This document shows positions 45,456 to 55,586 of a stretch of DNA of 64,000 nt, one piece after another; within the stretch, counting starts at the first letter, position 1; every line of letters begins with the position of its first letter. The DNA lies in the NCBI GenBank assembly GCA_020635955.1, contig JACJYW010000007.1, positions 124,001 to 188,000 on the forward strand, written 5' to 3'. The notes under the pieces are model-generated. The model did no database searches. It saw only the letters and a list, made by a program, of their open reading frames with translations, and was not told the DNA's origin. Position numbers and translations under genes: made by a program. This DNA is from Crocinitomicaceae bacterium (GTDB lineage Bacteria; Bacteroidota; Bacteroidia; Flavobacteriales_D; Crocinitomicaceae).

Positions 45456-46733
45456 CTAATCTTCTTCTTCGAACCATGCTCTACCCTGAGAAAGGATTTT
45501 TTCAAAAAAGCTTCCTTTTCTCTTTGTGGAGTGATTCTTAGCAGCATGAACATTAGATTCAGCATCAGTATTTGCATAAGTATGCTGGAATCCTTTGATC
45601 ACCAAACCAATACCCGTTGCGTACATTGGGCTGGTAATGTTATCCACCATTGTTGAAGGTGCAAGATGTTCATTTGGATATCCAATTCTTGCATCCATAC
45701 CAGTGATGTATTCAAATAACTGCGTAATGTGCTTCATTTGAGCTCCACCGCCTGTAACCACGATTCCACCGATCAATTTATTCTCGTAACCTGAGTTTTT
45801 GATCTCGTAATAAACATGTTCAATGATCTCTTCCATTCTAGCCTGAATGATAGAAGCCAAATTTCTAACTGAAATTTCCTTAGGCTCTCTACCTCTTAAT
45901 CCAGGAATACAAACGATCTCATTATCCTGACATTCTGAAGCCAAAGCCGAACCAAACTTTTGTTTTAACAACTCAGCCTGGCGCTTCATGATGGTACAAC
46001 CTTCCTTAATATCTTCAGTGATCACATTACCACCAAAAGGAATAACAGCCGTATGACGAATAATTCCATCCTGGAAAATAGCTACATCTGTAGTTCCACC
46101 TCCGATATCAACCAATACCACTCCTGCTTCTTTTTCTTCATCTGAAAGAACAGCTTCAGCAGATGCCAATGGTTCAAGAATCATCTCATCAACCTCCAAA
46201 CCTGCTTTGTCAACACATTTTTTAATGTTCTTAGCGGCAGCAATTTGACCAGTGATGATATGGAAATTCGCTTCTAAACGAACCCCTGCCATACCAATAG
46301 GATCTTTGATCCCTTGTTCACTATCTACAATATATTCCTGTGGTAGTACGTGCACGATCTCTTCACCTGGCTGCATTACCAATTTGTACATATCTTCAAC
46401 TAGCGCGTCAATATCTGATTGGGCGATCTCTCTTTCAAGGTCACTTCTCATCAACATTCCTCTATGTTGCAAACTATTGATATGCTGACCTGCGATACCA
46501 ACATTCACCACTCTTACGGACAATTCTCCGTTAACACGCTCCTGGGCTTCGCGAACAGCTTCTTTAATTGAGTGCACGGTTTTTTCAATGTTGGAAACTA
46601 CCCCTCTGGTTACTCCAACACTTTCAAATTTCCCCATTGAAAGGATCTCAATTTTACCATGCTCAGTTTTTCTACCAACTATGCAGGCAATTTTGGTTGT
46701 TCCTATGTCTAATCCTACAACAATTTCTGACAT
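45456..46733 (-). CDS. ftsA: Cell division protein FtsA
   Basis: Actin-like ATPase that anchors FtsZ to the membrane. The 425-residue protein has the phosphate-1 motif GLDIGTTKIACIVG at its N-terminus and DIGGGTTDVAIF for phosphate-2. VVTGGGAQMKHI forms the adenosine region, and the FtsA-specific 1C domain lies at about 85-165. The last 20 residues (near SFFEKILSQGRAWFEE) form the expected amphipathic membrane-binding helix. Length and order are normal. It lies 90 bp after ftsQ and upstream of ftsZ, with repeat elements in both gaps. Confidence 0.96.
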   Translation of the reverse strand: MSEIVVGLDIGTTKIACIVGRKTEHGKIEILSMGKFESVGVTRGVVSNIEKTVHSIKEAVREAQERVNGELSVRVVNVGIAGQHINSLQHRGMLMRSDLEREIAQSDIDALVEDMYKLVMQPGEEIVHVLPQEYIVDSEQGIKDPIGMAGVRLEANFHIITGQIAAAKNIKKCVDKAGLEVDEMILEPLASAEAVLSDEEKEAGVVLVDIGGGTTDVAIFQDGIIRHTAVIPFGGNVITEDIKEGCTIMKRQAELLKQKFGSALASECQDNEIVCIPGLRGREPKEISVRNLASIIQARMEEIIEHVYYEIKNSGYENKLIGGIVVTGGGAQMKHITQLFEYITGMDARIGYPNEHLAPSTMVDNITSPMYATGIGLVIKGFQHTYANTDAESNVHAAKNHSTKRKGSFFEKILSQGRAWFEEED

Positions 46734-46749
46734 ACTTTTTTTTAGATTG

Positions 46750-46802
46750 TAGATTTTAGAGTTTAGAGTTTAGACTTTGTCTTGCATTCTATCTAAAATC
46801 TA
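46750..46802. repeat. Perfect 11-bp inverted repeat between ftsQ and ftsA
   Basis: TAGATTTTAGA (46750-46760) is mirrored by TCTAAAATCTA (46792-46802). The left arm is part of a run of near-tandem TTTAGA/TTTAGAG units. The same right-arm motif occurs at 26205. Confidence 0.65.
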
Positions 46803-46823
46803 TGTTCTATAATCTTTATTACT

Positions 46824-47618
46824 TTAATTTCGTTTTGAGCACACTACCTGGCTCTCGTACATTATATTAATCGTATCATAGTTTTCCCATCCAGCTCTTG
46901 TTATCCCCTCAGAATAGAAGTATTCTAACTTCTTAAACTTACCCTCTACATAATCTGCTTTTCCGAACATGATCCGTTGATCACCTACTCTCGGAATCAG
47001 CTCAAACTCATTGTATTCATTGATGTGAATATGAGTGATCTGAGCAGACAGGAACTCATCTGAACAAACATAATTTGAAATCTCGTACAAATCGTCTAAG
47101 ATTTCAATAGTTATCAATGAGTCATTGTTGATTATGTTGTCAACTGTTTTTGTAAAATCAGTCTCATTGATATTGCCGTCTACCGTTAAAACATGGGCTG
47201 TATAGTTCAAAGAAAGAGGCATCATGGTACCGTCTTTATCTAAATAGCATGATGTTCCATCAATGTTAAATATCCTTGCTATTGGTCTTCTTAATTGAAT
47301 ATCCAATCTCCATTTTCCACTTACATAAGCATAAGCCTCAGCATGTTTGATCTCAGGCATTTCGTTGAGATATTTTTCAATCTCTTCTAATTCTATGTTA
47401 TCATAAGTTTTATCTTCTCCGATCAAATGCCTGTTCTTCAATCTTTCTAAGACATCATCTTTAGTCAAGAACATCATGTCTTCATACATTTCAATATCTA
47501 TTTCAGGTAATCCAACAACCCTCTCATCATGAGAAGAATTCACGAAGCTCATGATCAACCAAACTGAAACCAGAAAGATCATCCAAATTGTATTTCTCAA
47601 CCAGGGTTTCAGCTTCAT
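46824..47618 (-). CDS. ftsQ: Cell division protein FtsQ/DivIB
   Basis: Bitopic division protein that links FtsB/FtsL to the ring. The 264-residue protein has one membrane segment near the N-terminus (NTIWMIFLVSVWLIMSFVN) and a periplasmic part. That part contains the POTRA-like start (DVLERLKNRHLIG, EIEKYLNEMPEIKHAEAY), then IQLRRPIARIFN and SCYLDKDGTMMPLS, the usual FtsQ landmarks. It overlaps murC by 4 bp. Sequence similarity across phyla is low for this family, but position, topology and motifs agree. Confidence 0.9.
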   Translation of the reverse strand: MKLKPWLRNTIWMIFLVSVWLIMSFVNSSHDERVVGLPEIDIEMYEDMMFLTKDDVLERLKNRHLIGEDKTYDNIELEEIEKYLNEMPEIKHAEAYAYVSGKWRLDIQLRRPIARIFNIDGTSCYLDKDGTMMPLSLNYTAHVLTVDGNINETDFTKTVDNIINNDSLITIEILDDLYEISNYVCSDEFLSAQITHIHINEYNEFELIPRVGDQRIMFGKADYVEGKFKKLEYFYSEGITRAGWENYDTINIMYESQVVCSKRN

Positions 47619-48985
47619 GCGTAAATATTGGTTATTGGTTCAACGGTAGTATCAATATCACCTGCTCCCAGAATACAGATCACATCTTTAGATGTTTGCT
47701 GAATATCATGAAGGATGTTGGATTTTGAAGACATTTGTTTATGTGTCATATCCACCTTGTCTAATAAAACCTCTGAAGTTATTCCCGGAATAGGCAATTC
47801 CCGAGCAGGATAAATTGGCAATAGATAAAGCTCATCAGCCAAAGAAAGTGCTTTGGCAAAATCACCCATAAAATCGCGAGTTCTACTAAATAAGTGAGGT
47901 TGAAATACAACAGATATCTTTCTATCCGGATACAATTTCTTTACTGATTCCATGAACGCAGAGATCTCTGTTGGATGGTGGGCATAGTCATCTATAACAA
48001 CTATGTCATCTCTTCTCAACTTATACTCAAATCTTCTTTTGACACCTTTAAATGATGTAAATGCGGCACGTATGGTTTCTTCAGGAACTCCTAATTCCAA
48101 GCACAATCCAAACACTGCTGTGGCATTTTCAGCATTATGTCTACCCGGCAAACCAAACTCTATGTTCCAGTATGTTTTTTGATGCGTTACCACATCAAAA
48201 AAGAACCTGCCATCTTCATATTTAGGTGCGTGCAATCGGTAGTCAGATGTATTGTCGTATCCATAGGTGATTATTCTAGGATCAGATGTAATGGTTAACT
48301 TATTGAAATCAATTGAAGAGTTAATGATCAAAGCTCCTGAAGGTTGAACCAAATTCACAAAATCATTAAATGATTTTACGATTTGATCTCCATCTCCATA
48401 AATATCCAAATGGTCAGCATCAATGGAAGTGAGGATAGCATATTTTGGATTCAATTGTAGGAACGAACGATCAAATTCATCCGCTTCTACAACTACTCTT
48501 GTAGAACCCTTATTAATAATACAATTGGAATTATAGTTAGATGCGATACCTCCCAGGAATGCATTACATTTTTCAGGCGTTTGATTTAAAACATGTGCTA
48601 AAATAGTTGATGTAGTAGTTTTTCCATGTGTACCAGCCACGGCATAAGTCTCAAACTCATCTGAGATAATTCCTAATGCTTTGGCCCTTTTGATCACATT
48701 AAAATGATGCTCCTGGAATGCCACCAATTCCTGCATGTCGGCGGGGATAGCCGGAGTATAGATCACAATGGTATCCTGGTGCTTGTAGTTATCCAAAACT
48801 GCTATACCCCGATCCTCATAATGAACTTCAATTCCTTCTGCCTCTAATTGCAGGGTTAGAACTGTTTCTGTTTTATCATATCCTGCAACGTGCTTACCTT
48901 TTGAATGAAAATACCTGGCCAGGGCGGACATTCCTATCCCCCCGATTCCAATGAAATAAACGTTATTTATTTGACTAAAATTCAT
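47615..48985 (-). CDS. murC: UDP-N-acetylmuramate--L-alanine ligase
   Basis: Adds L-Ala to UDP-MurNAc in the cytoplasm. From the ATG at 48985 (MNFSQINNVYFIGIGGIGMSALARY) the protein has the Mur N-terminal Rossmann motif. It also has the ATP loop VAGTHGKTTTSTILAHVL, the SIDADHLDIYGDG block and the C-terminal DDYAHHPTEI signature of MurC. Length is 456. The frame is open to 49039, but the extra 18 residues are coded by a repeat-like AGTATCAAGT stretch. I therefore use the internal start, which also matches the usual N-terminus. Confidence 0.95.
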   Translation of the reverse strand: MNFSQINNVYFIGIGGIGMSALARYFHSKGKHVAGYDKTETVLTLQLEAEGIEVHYEDRGIAVLDNYKHQDTIVIYTPAIPADMQELVAFQEHHFNVIKRAKALGIISDEFETYAVAGTHGKTTTSTILAHVLNQTPEKCNAFLGGIASNYNSNCIINKGSTRVVVEADEFDRSFLQLNPKYAILTSIDADHLDIYGDGDQIVKSFNDFVNLVQPSGALIINSSIDFNKLTITSDPRIITYGYDNTSDYRLHAPKYEDGRFFFDVVTHQKTYWNIEFGLPGRHNAENATAVFGLCLELGVPEETIRAAFTSFKGVKRRFEYKLRRDDIVVIDDYAHHPTEISAFMESVKKLYPDRKISVVFQPHLFSRTRDFMGDFAKALSLADELYLLPIYPARELPIPGITSEVLLDKVDMTHKQMSSKSNILHDIQQTSKDVICILGAGDIDTTVEPITNIYA

Positions 48986-49014
48986 ATTTGTAAGTATCGA
49001 GTATTTAGTTATCA

Positions 49015-49053
49015 GTATCAAGTACATTGCTGAAGGCACTTGGTACTTGATAC
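49015..49053. repeat. Perfect 11-bp inverted repeat between murG and murC
   Basis: GTATCAAGTAC (49015-49025) is mirrored by GTACTTGATAC (49043-49053). The surroundings contain further near copies (GTATCGAGTA, TTATCAGTA). Confidence 0.65.
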
Positions 49054-49063
49054 TTACTACTCA

Positions 49064-50164
49064 TTACTTTATTAATTTTTCAATTTCAACTAATATTCTA
49101 TCCGTAGCATCCGGAATACCAAGCTTCTTAATATTGGATGACAGTTCGTTACATCTTTTTGCATCTTCCATTGCAGAGATCACTTCATTTACCAGATTTT
49201 CTCTTGCATCAACATCTTTCACCAGAATAGCCGCATTTTCATTCACCAATGCCATGGCATTTTTTGTTTGATGATCTTCTGCCACATTAGGAGAAGGCAC
49301 CAAGATCACCGGTTTACCTATAAGGCATACCTCTGATACAGATATAGCACCTGCTCTTGAAACAATAATATCTGCAGCTGCATATGCCAGATCCATTTGA
49401 TAAACAAAGTCAGACAGAAACACATTGGACGAATTCAATTCATCTACGAATGGTTTTAGGTTATTCAGATAGATCTTTCCGCACTGCCAGATGATCTGTA
49501 CATCTTTTTCAATGAGTTTCTGGATCTGAACTTTGATACTTTCATTTAATGTTCTTGCACCTAAACTTCCACCAATCACCAACAAAGTCTTCTTAGATGG
49601 ATCAAGGTTAAAATGTTTAAAAGCCTCTTCTCTTTTTCCATCAATTTGCACAACCTCTGAACGCACAGGATTACCTGTTTTCACGATCTTTTCAGCCGGA
49701 AAAAAGCGGTCAAGATGATCATAAGCCACGCAGATGGTTTTGGCTCTTTTGCCTAATATTTTATTCGTTATTCCAGGGTAACCGTTTTGCTCTTGAATCA
49801 AGGTTGGCACTCCTAATTTTGAAGCAACTCGAATGGTAGCCGCACTAGCGTATCCTCCAACACCAATTGCTATGTCTGGTTGAAAGGATTTCATGATCTT
49901 TTTTGCTTTGCGCAATGAAGCCAGCAACTTGAAAGGAACTGCCAGATTTTTTAAGGTTAATTTTCGTTGTAGTCCTCTAATGGGTAGGCCTTCAATTTTA
50001 TAACCAGCTTTTGGCACCTTCTCCATTTCCATTTTACCCTCAGCTCCAACGAACAATATCTCGGCATCCGGATATTTTTCTTTGATCTTATTTGCAATGG
50101 CAATAGCCGGAAATATGTGACCTCCGGTTCCTCCTCCTGATATGACAACTTTACGCAAGGACAT
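49064..50164 (-). CDS. murG: Lipid II synthase MurG
   Basis: Transfers GlcNAc from UDP-GlcNAc to lipid I at the inner membrane. The 366 residues begin VVISGGGTGGHIFPAIAIA, containing the glycine-rich loop of MurG. The family blocks IGVGGYASAATIRVA, IGGSLGARTLNE, VSRAGAISVSEV and LVPSPNVAEDHQTKNA (UDP-GlcNAc site) are all present. It overlaps ftsW by 14 bp (50151-50164). Length and order are normal for the family. Confidence 0.96.
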   Translation of the reverse strand: MSLRKVVISGGGTGGHIFPAIAIANKIKEKYPDAEILFVGAEGKMEMEKVPKAGYKIEGLPIRGLQRKLTLKNLAVPFKLLASLRKAKKIMKSFQPDIAIGVGGYASAATIRVASKLGVPTLIQEQNGYPGITNKILGKRAKTICVAYDHLDRFFPAEKIVKTGNPVRSEVVQIDGKREEAFKHFNLDPSKKTLLVIGGSLGARTLNESIKVQIQKLIEKDVQIIWQCGKIYLNNLKPFVDELNSSNVFLSDFVYQMDLAYAAADIIVSRAGAISVSEVCLIGKPVILVPSPNVAEDHQTKNAMALVNENAAILVKDVDARENLVNEVISAMEDAKRCNELSSNIKKLGIPDATDRILVEIEKLIK

Positions 50165-51338
50165 TTTCTTTTTCTAGATTTTGAGTTTTTTCTGATTTAG
50201 CTGAATCTCGGCTGATTCCTAATACAATTCCAAAAGCGATACATGTAAACCAGGCTGATGTACCTCCCATTGAAAGCAGTGGCATATTTTGACCCGTCAC
50301 CGGCATTAGTTTAGTACTTACCATCATATTGACCATTACCTGAGTCATCATCATGATCCCGATTCCCATAGCCATATAGGTACCAAAAAGATCTTTGGAT
50401 CCCAGTCCGGCTTTAATAAATCTAAAGAAGAGCCACATGTATAACATTATCACTATAATCCCCATTGGTAATCCTCCTTCTTCTATCAATGCGGCAAAGT
50501 AAAAATCGGCATAGGCTTCAGGTATATAATGTTTTAACACGCCATTACCCGGGCCTCTTCCAGGTGTTGGATGTTCAGTTGTCATGGCCCCATTTTTTAT
50601 GGCTGCCAGAGCATTGTTCACCTGCATATTCTCTCTGGGATCCACATTTTCATCAGAGGCTTTCACTATTCTAGCTCGCCAGGTTTCAACTCTGGGCATC
50701 ACATCCGGATATACAGCAGAGATCCCTATAAGCAGAACAAAAACACCTCCTACAGCCACCACTGATAACCCGATCCATTTCCATGGGAATTTGGCCAGTA
50801 CCATCATCACAAAAGCAATCACTCCAATTAAACCGGCTGTTGAAAGATTTGAGGGTAAGATCAGGAACATGGTAAGCCCAACCGGAAGAAGGATGTATTT
50901 AAATACCGTTTCAAAGTCATTGAAATCTTTTTGTCTTTTCACTAATTGTCTTGACAGATAGATGATCAGGGCCAACTTGGCAAAGTCTGAGGTTTGGAAA
51001 GAAAACGGTAAAAACGGGATCTTCAGCCAGCGATCTGCACCATTGACGCTTTCACCCATAAACATGGTAAGCACCAGCAATACGATTGACACATAGAACA
51101 GGATCCTGGAGAGTTTGGAAAAGACCTTGGTAGGCACTTTATGGATAGCATACATCAATACAAATCCTAGTATCAATAGGAAGAAATGCTTAAAAAACAA
51201 ATAGGAGTAGCTCATCCCCTTCACCTTTACCAGGATAGGAATAAAACTAAAGACAGAGACAACGGATAACACACCAAGCACAATGGATAGTACCCAGATG
51301 TTTTTATCTCCTCCCAGATATTTGAAAAGCTTATTCAT
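50151..51338 (-). CDS. ftsW: Peptidoglycan polymerase FtsW (SEDS family)
   Basis: Glycosyltransferase of septal peptidoglycan. A 395-residue membrane protein with about ten hydrophobic segments. SEDS landmarks are GVNGADRWLKI-like (reads SVNGADRWLKIPFLPFSFQTSDFAKLALI), the essential TPGRGPGNG-type loop (TPGRGPGNGVLKHYIPEAYADFYFAALIEE) and the C-terminal MPVTGQNMPLLSMGGTS. It overlaps murG by 14 bp and lies 54 bp after murD, with a hairpin element in that gap. Confidence 0.95.
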   Translation of the reverse strand: MNKLFKYLGGDKNIWVLSIVLGVLSVVSVFSFIPILVKVKGMSYSYLFFKHFFLLILGFVLMYAIHKVPTKVFSKLSRILFYVSIVLLVLTMFMGESVNGADRWLKIPFLPFSFQTSDFAKLALIIYLSRQLVKRQKDFNDFETVFKYILLPVGLTMFLILPSNLSTAGLIGVIAFVMMVLAKFPWKWIGLSVVAVGGVFVLLIGISAVYPDVMPRVETWRARIVKASDENVDPRENMQVNNALAAIKNGAMTTEHPTPGRGPGNGVLKHYIPEAYADFYFAALIEEGGLPMGIIVIMLYMWLFFRFIKAGLGSKDLFGTYMAMGIGIMMMTQVMVNMMVSTKLMPVTGQNMPLLSMGGTSAWFTCIAFGIVLGISRDSAKSEKTQNLEKENVLA

Positions 51339-51356
51339 TGGTTCCTCTCCCTCTAT

Positions 51357-51372
51357 CCCCCTCCAAAGGGGG
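51357..51372. repeat. C5/G5 hairpin between murD and ftsW
   Basis: CCCCC (51357-51361) pairs with GGGGG (51368-51372) around TCCAAA. It is framed by CCTCTAT and AAGATGG, a recurring kind of intergenic palindrome. Confidence 0.55.
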
Positions 51373-51392
51373 AAGATGGTTTTAACTCATTT

Positions 51393-52736
51393 TTAAAGAG
51401 ATCTAACCGCGGCTTTGAATTGAGCTCCTCTATCTTCGTAGTTCTCAAATAGATCAAATGAAGCGCAAGCAGGAGATAACAATACTGTATGTTTGTCTTT
51501 TGCCAATCTGTAGCTCAATGCTACTGCCTCAAGAGCAGATCCTGCTTCAGCTATAACATCTACAGTTCCAGAAAATGCTTCTTTAATCTTCTCATTGTCG
51601 ACCCCTAAGCAAACAATAGCTTTTACTTTTTCTTTTACCAAAGGAATCAATGAATCATAATCATTTCCTTTATCTACACCACCAACGATCCATACTGTTG
51701 GTTTGTCCATTGATTCAAGCGCATACCATGTAGAGTTTACATTCGTAGCTTTTGAATCATTGATAAATTCAATTCCGTTGACCTTAGCCACAAATTCTAA
51801 TCTGTGCTCAACGTTTTTGAAGTCTGAAAGACTTTCTCTGATTGATTCGTTGCGGATCTCAATGATTTTTGACGCAATCCCTGACGCCAAAGAATTTTGG
51901 GTATTGTGCTTACCCTTTAAAGATAAATCGTGAATCGACATAGCAAATTCTGGTTTTAGATTAATATTTATTTGGTTGTTGTTGACATATCCTACCATTC
52001 CCTCTGTTTTTTCGATAGAGAATGGCGCTAAATGAGCTTTGATGTCTCTTTTAGCTATTTCTGCTGTTATGATCGGATCATCTGCGTTGTAGATAAACCA
52101 GTCATTTTTAGTCAGGTTTTGAATGATGCGGAACTTAGAATCCACATAATTCTGCATTTCGTAATTGTATCTGTCCAGGTGATCAGGCGTGATGTTCGTT
52201 AACACTGCGATATCAGCCTTGAAATCATACATTCCATCTAACTGGAAAGAACTTAGCTCGATCACATAGTAATCAGCTTTATCTTCTACTACCTGACGAG
52301 CCAGAGACTCACCTACATTACCGGCCATTGACACATTCAATCCGGCTTTTTTCAGGATATGATGCGTCCACATGGTGGTGGTAGTTTTACCATTACTACC
52401 GGTAATACAGATCAGTTTCTTGTTGGTATAGTAACCTGCGAATTCAATTTCAGAGATCACGGGAATTCCTTTGGCAACAGCATCTTTGATCAACTGCACT
52501 TTTTCAGGGATTCCAGGACTTTTAATGATTAGATCAGCTGCCAGAATTCTTTCTACATCATGTTGACCAGATTCAAATTCAATACCTGCTTCTTCCAACT
52601 CTTTTTGATAAGAAGGTTTGATCTCTCCTTTGTCAGAAACAAATACATTGATCCCTTTGGCTTTGGCCAATAAAGCAGCACCTACTCCGCTTTCACCGGC
52701 ACCTAGAATGGCAATATTTTTAAAATCCTTTTTCAT
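51393..52736 (-). CDS. murD: UDP-N-acetylmuramoylalanine--D-glutamate ligase
   Basis: Adds D-Glu. The 447-residue protein has the N-terminal IAILGAGESGVGAALLAK, the ATP loop CITGSNGKTTTTMWTHHIL, the TNITPDHLDRY block, NDSKATNVNSTWYALES and the C-terminal LLSPACASFDLFENYEDRG. All Mur-ligase landmarks are present and the length is normal. It is separated from mraY by a 148-bp spacer that carries two copies of a repeated element, and from ftsW by 54 bp. Confidence 0.96.
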   Translation of the reverse strand: MKKDFKNIAILGAGESGVGAALLAKAKGINVFVSDKGEIKPSYQKELEEAGIEFESGQHDVERILAADLIIKSPGIPEKVQLIKDAVAKGIPVISEIEFAGYYTNKKLICITGSNGKTTTTMWTHHILKKAGLNVSMAGNVGESLARQVVEDKADYYVIELSSFQLDGMYDFKADIAVLTNITPDHLDRYNYEMQNYVDSKFRIIQNLTKNDWFIYNADDPIITAEIAKRDIKAHLAPFSIEKTEGMVGYVNNNQININLKPEFAMSIHDLSLKGKHNTQNSLASGIASKIIEIRNESIRESLSDFKNVEHRLEFVAKVNGIEFINDSKATNVNSTWYALESMDKPTVWIVGGVDKGNDYDSLIPLVKEKVKAIVCLGVDNEKIKEAFSGTVDVIAEAGSALEAVALSYRLAKDKHTVLLSPACASFDLFENYEDRGAQFKAAVRSL

Positions 52737-52752
52737 TTATCCTCCGCGGTGA

Positions 52753-52881
52753 GTGGCTTCGTCCTTCGACTCCGCTCAGGATGACCGAAGCCACCCACCT
52801 TGGGTTATTGGTTTGTTGTTGTTGTTTTGTTGTGAGGGATGATTCGGCCCTTCGACAGGCTCAGGATGACCCTCATCATCC
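52753..52881. repeat. Pair of REP-like elements between mraY and murD
   Basis: Copies CCTTCGACTCCGCTCAGG (52763-52780, then ATGACC to 52786) and CCTTCGACAGGCTCAGG (52849-52865, then ATGACC to 52871) are direct repeats. Each sits inside its own stem: GTGGCTTCG (52753-52761) with CGAAGCCAC (52786-52794), and GGATGAT (52837-52843) with ATCATCC (52875-52881). A GTT-rich stretch separates them. Confidence 0.7.
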
Positions 52882-52884
52882 TTA

Positions 52885-54123
52885 TTATCTTAATTTCAGT
52901 GTCACAATGGTTATTACAGCCAGGATCACCCCTACGATCCAGAACCTTGCAACAATTTTGGCTTCATGCATCCCTTTCTTTTGGTAATGGTGATGCAATG
53001 GTGCCATAAGGAAGATCCTTCTTCCTTCACCGTATTTTTTCTTGGTGAATTTGAACCATGCTACTTGCAGCATTACTGATACATTCTCAGCCAGGAACAC
53101 TCCACATAAAACAGGGATCAATAATTCTTTTCTGATGATGATGGCAAACGTGGCAATGATCCCTCCAATCGCTAATGAACCGGTATCTCCCATGAACACT
53201 TTAGCCGGATAAGCATTGTGCCATAAAAATCCGATACAAGCACCCATGAAAGCTGAAATGAATATTACCAGCTCACCTGAATACGGGATATACATTACCC
53301 CCAGATAATCAGCAAAATCAAGGTGACCTGATATGTATGCAAAAATGGCAAGGGCTATACCAATAATGGCTGATGTTCCTGTAGCTAATCCATCTAAACC
53401 ATCTGTCATATTTGCTCCATTCGAAACAGCTGTAACAATGATGATCACAATTGGAATGAACAACAACCAACCATAAGATTTGTTATTATCACCTATGATC
53501 CAGTTGTAATTGAACTCATTATCCTTCATGAAAGGAATAGTTGTGGTCATGTCTTTCGTAGCCACATATTTGGTTCCTTCAGGAACATTCTGGTGTTTTT
53601 CAGTAACATCAACAGAATTCTCAACTACTTCATTCACCGGAACTCTTTCATGTACCTGAACATCTGGATGGAAGTACAGAATCCCACCTATAATTGCCCC
53701 AACGAAGATCTGTCCAAACACTTTGAACTTTCCTGCTAATCCCTTTTTGTTCTTTTTGAAAACCTTGATATAATCATCAATGAATCCGATCAGTCCGAAC
53801 AACACGGTAGCTATGATCATGATGATCACGTAAATGTTATCCAGTTGAGCAAACAATAATGTTGGGATCAAAACAGAAGCCAGAATGATCAATCCTCCCA
53901 TTGTTGGCGTTCCTTCTTTTTCTTTTTGACCTTCTAATCCAAGATCTCTAACCGATTCTCCAACTTGTTGTTTTCTAAGAATATTGATCAGGCGATCTCC
54001 AAAAACCATAGAGATCAATAAAGAAGTAATGATGGCCATAGCCGCTCTGAACGAGATGTAATCAAATACACCTGCTCCGGGCATTCCCAATTCATCCAGA
54101 TATGTAAACAGATAGTACAACAT
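52885..54123 (-). CDS. mraY: Phospho-MurNAc-pentapeptide transferase MraY
   Basis: Forms lipid I. The 412-residue membrane protein has the metal-binding aspartate block [16 protein letters not shown] and DGLDGLATG, and a C-terminal [18 protein letters not shown] (the HHH motif). It is about 50 residues longer than E. coli MraY. The extra is an extracytoplasmic insertion between the third catalytic loop and the next membrane helix, rich in V, E and T (from about [14 protein letters not shown] to [11 protein letters not shown]). Such an insertion is common in Bacteroidota MraY. It overlaps murE by one base. Confidence 0.95.
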   Translation of the reverse strand: MLYYLFTYLDELGMPGAGVFDYISFRAAMAIITSLLISMVFGDRLINILRKQQVGESVRDLGLEGQKEKEGTPTMGGLIILASVLIPTLLFAQLDNIYVIIMIIATVLFGLIGFIDDYIKVFKKNKKGLAGKFKVFGQIFVGAIIGGILYFHPDVQVHERVPVNEVVENSVDVTEKHQNVPEGTKYVATKDMTTTIPFMKDNEFNYNWIIGDNNKSYGWLLFIPIVIIIVTAVSNGANMTDGLDGLATGTSAIIGIALAIFAYISGHLDFADYLGVMYIPYSGELVIFISAFMGACIGFLWHNAYPAKVFMGDTGSLAIGGIIATFAIIIRKELLIPVLCGVFLAENVSVMLQVAWFKFTKKKYGEGRRIFLMAPLHHHYQKKGMHEAKIVARFWIVGVILAVITIVTLKLR

Positions 54124-55586
54124 TATTTATTCAGGTTTATTAGGGTTTGTTTAAGGGTTTCGTAATCGTCAAATGGAAATCTCTCTCCTTTGATCTCTTG
54201 ATATTTTTCATGTCCTTTACCAGCAACCAGGATGATATCTCCCGGTTGAGCTAATGAACAAGCCACTTTAATAGCTTCTTCACGATTCGTGATTGCCATG
54301 GCTTTAGCTGATTTTTCAGCAGGTACACCTACTTTCATTTCTGAGATGATCACTTCAGGATCTTCAGATCTAGGATTATCAGAAGTAAGGATCACTTTAT
54401 CAGACATTTCAGCAGCGATCTCCGCCATTTTAGGTCGTTTAGCCTTATCTCTGTCTCCTCCACATCCAACAACAGTTAATACCTGCTCGTTTCTTGTTCT
54501 TACCGCCTGAATCGTAGACAACACATTTTTCAATGCATCTGGCGTATGTGCATAATCCACTATGCCAATGATATCACTATCAGATTTCAGGTATTCGAAT
54601 CTTCCCTCTACTGACTTCAATTTGCTCATAGCAGTCATCACCTCCACTTCATCCAATTCCAACTCCATGGCAACCGCATAAACTGCCAGCAAATTATATG
54701 CATTGAATCCACCTACTAATCTGGTCCACACTTCATGATTATCAATATTCAAGACAAGACCTGAGAAGGTATTCTCTATCACCTTTACTTTGTAATCTGC
54801 TACTGTTTTCATGGCGTAGCTTCTCACTTTAGCTTTAGTATTTTGAACCATCACTTCACCATTAGGATCATCCACATTGGTAATGGCAATAGCTGAAGAA
54901 CTCAAGTCGTCAAAGAATTTCTTCTTGGCGTAGATGTATTCCTTGAATGTTTTGTGATAATCTAAATGATCATGAGTGATGTTAGTAAACACTGCCACAT
55001 TGTAATCTAATCCCGCAATTCTATGTTGGTGAATAGCATGAGAAGAAACTTCCATGAAACAGAATTCACATCCTTCATCCACCATTTCACGAATCAATCC
55101 ATTTAAGGCAATCGGATCTGGCGTGGTATGCGTAGAGGGGATCTCTCTTTTCTCAATTTTGTTGACTACCGTTGATATCAAACCTGCTGCAAAGCCCATG
55201 TCTGAAACCAGATCATGTAACAATGTAGTGGTGGTGGTTTTACCATTGGTACCTGTAATGCCAATCAATTTGATCTCATCCGAAGGATTATCGAAGTAAT
55301 TGGACGCCATGATCCCCAAGGCTTCTGCTGAGTTGATCACTTTCAAATAAGTGATACCCTCTTTTATATCTGCTGGCAATTCTTCACAAACAATAGCAAT
55401 TGCACCTGCCTGAATGGTTTGTTCAATGAACTGATGACCATCAACGGAAACACCTCTTACAGCTACAAACAATGAAGCATCAGATACCTTTCTGGAATCA
55501 AAAACAATTTCAGAGATATTGATATCGGTTGACCCATGAGTTTCAACCAATGCCACTTTGTATAATATATCCTGTAAGTTCTTCAC
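54123..55586 (-). CDS. murE: UDP-MurNAc-tripeptide synthetase (meso-diaminopimelate-adding)
   Basis: Adds the third residue of the stem peptide. The 487-residue protein has the ATP loop [33 protein letters not shown] and the C-terminal DYAHTPDAL, plus a DNPRSEDP motif. The DNPR tetrad is the known marker of ligases that add meso-diaminopimelate, so this organism should have DAP-type peptidoglycan. It overlaps mraY by one base and ftsI by one base. Confidence 0.96.
   Translation of the reverse strand: MKNLQDILYKVALVETHGSTDINISEIVFDSRKVSDASLFVAVRGVSVDGHQFIEQTIQAGAIAIVCEELPADIKEGITYLKVINSAEALGIMASNYFDNPSDEIKLIGITGTNGKTTTTTLLHDLVSDMGFAAGLISTVVNKIEKREIPSTHTTPDPIALNGLIREMVDEGCEFCFMEVSSHAIHQHRIAGLDYNVAVFTNITHDHLDYHKTFKEYIYAKKKFFDDLSSSAIAITNVDDPNGEVMVQNTKAKVRSYAMKTVADYKVKVIENTFSGLVLNIDNHEVWTRLVGGFNAYNLLAVYAVAMELELDEVEVMTAMSKLKSVEGRFEYLKSDSDIIGIVDYAHTPDALKNVLSTIQAVRTRNEQVLTVVGCGGDRDKAKRPKMAEIAAEMSDKVILTSDNPRSEDPEVIISEMKVGVPAEKSAKAMAITNREEAIKVACSLAQPGDIILVAGKGHEKYQEIKGERFPFDDYETLKQTLINLNK

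Noticed and set aside
48986..49039. 18-residue N-terminal extension of MurC
   Set aside because: It is coded by the AGTATCAAGT repeat stretch, and the internal ATG gives the usual MurC N-terminus.
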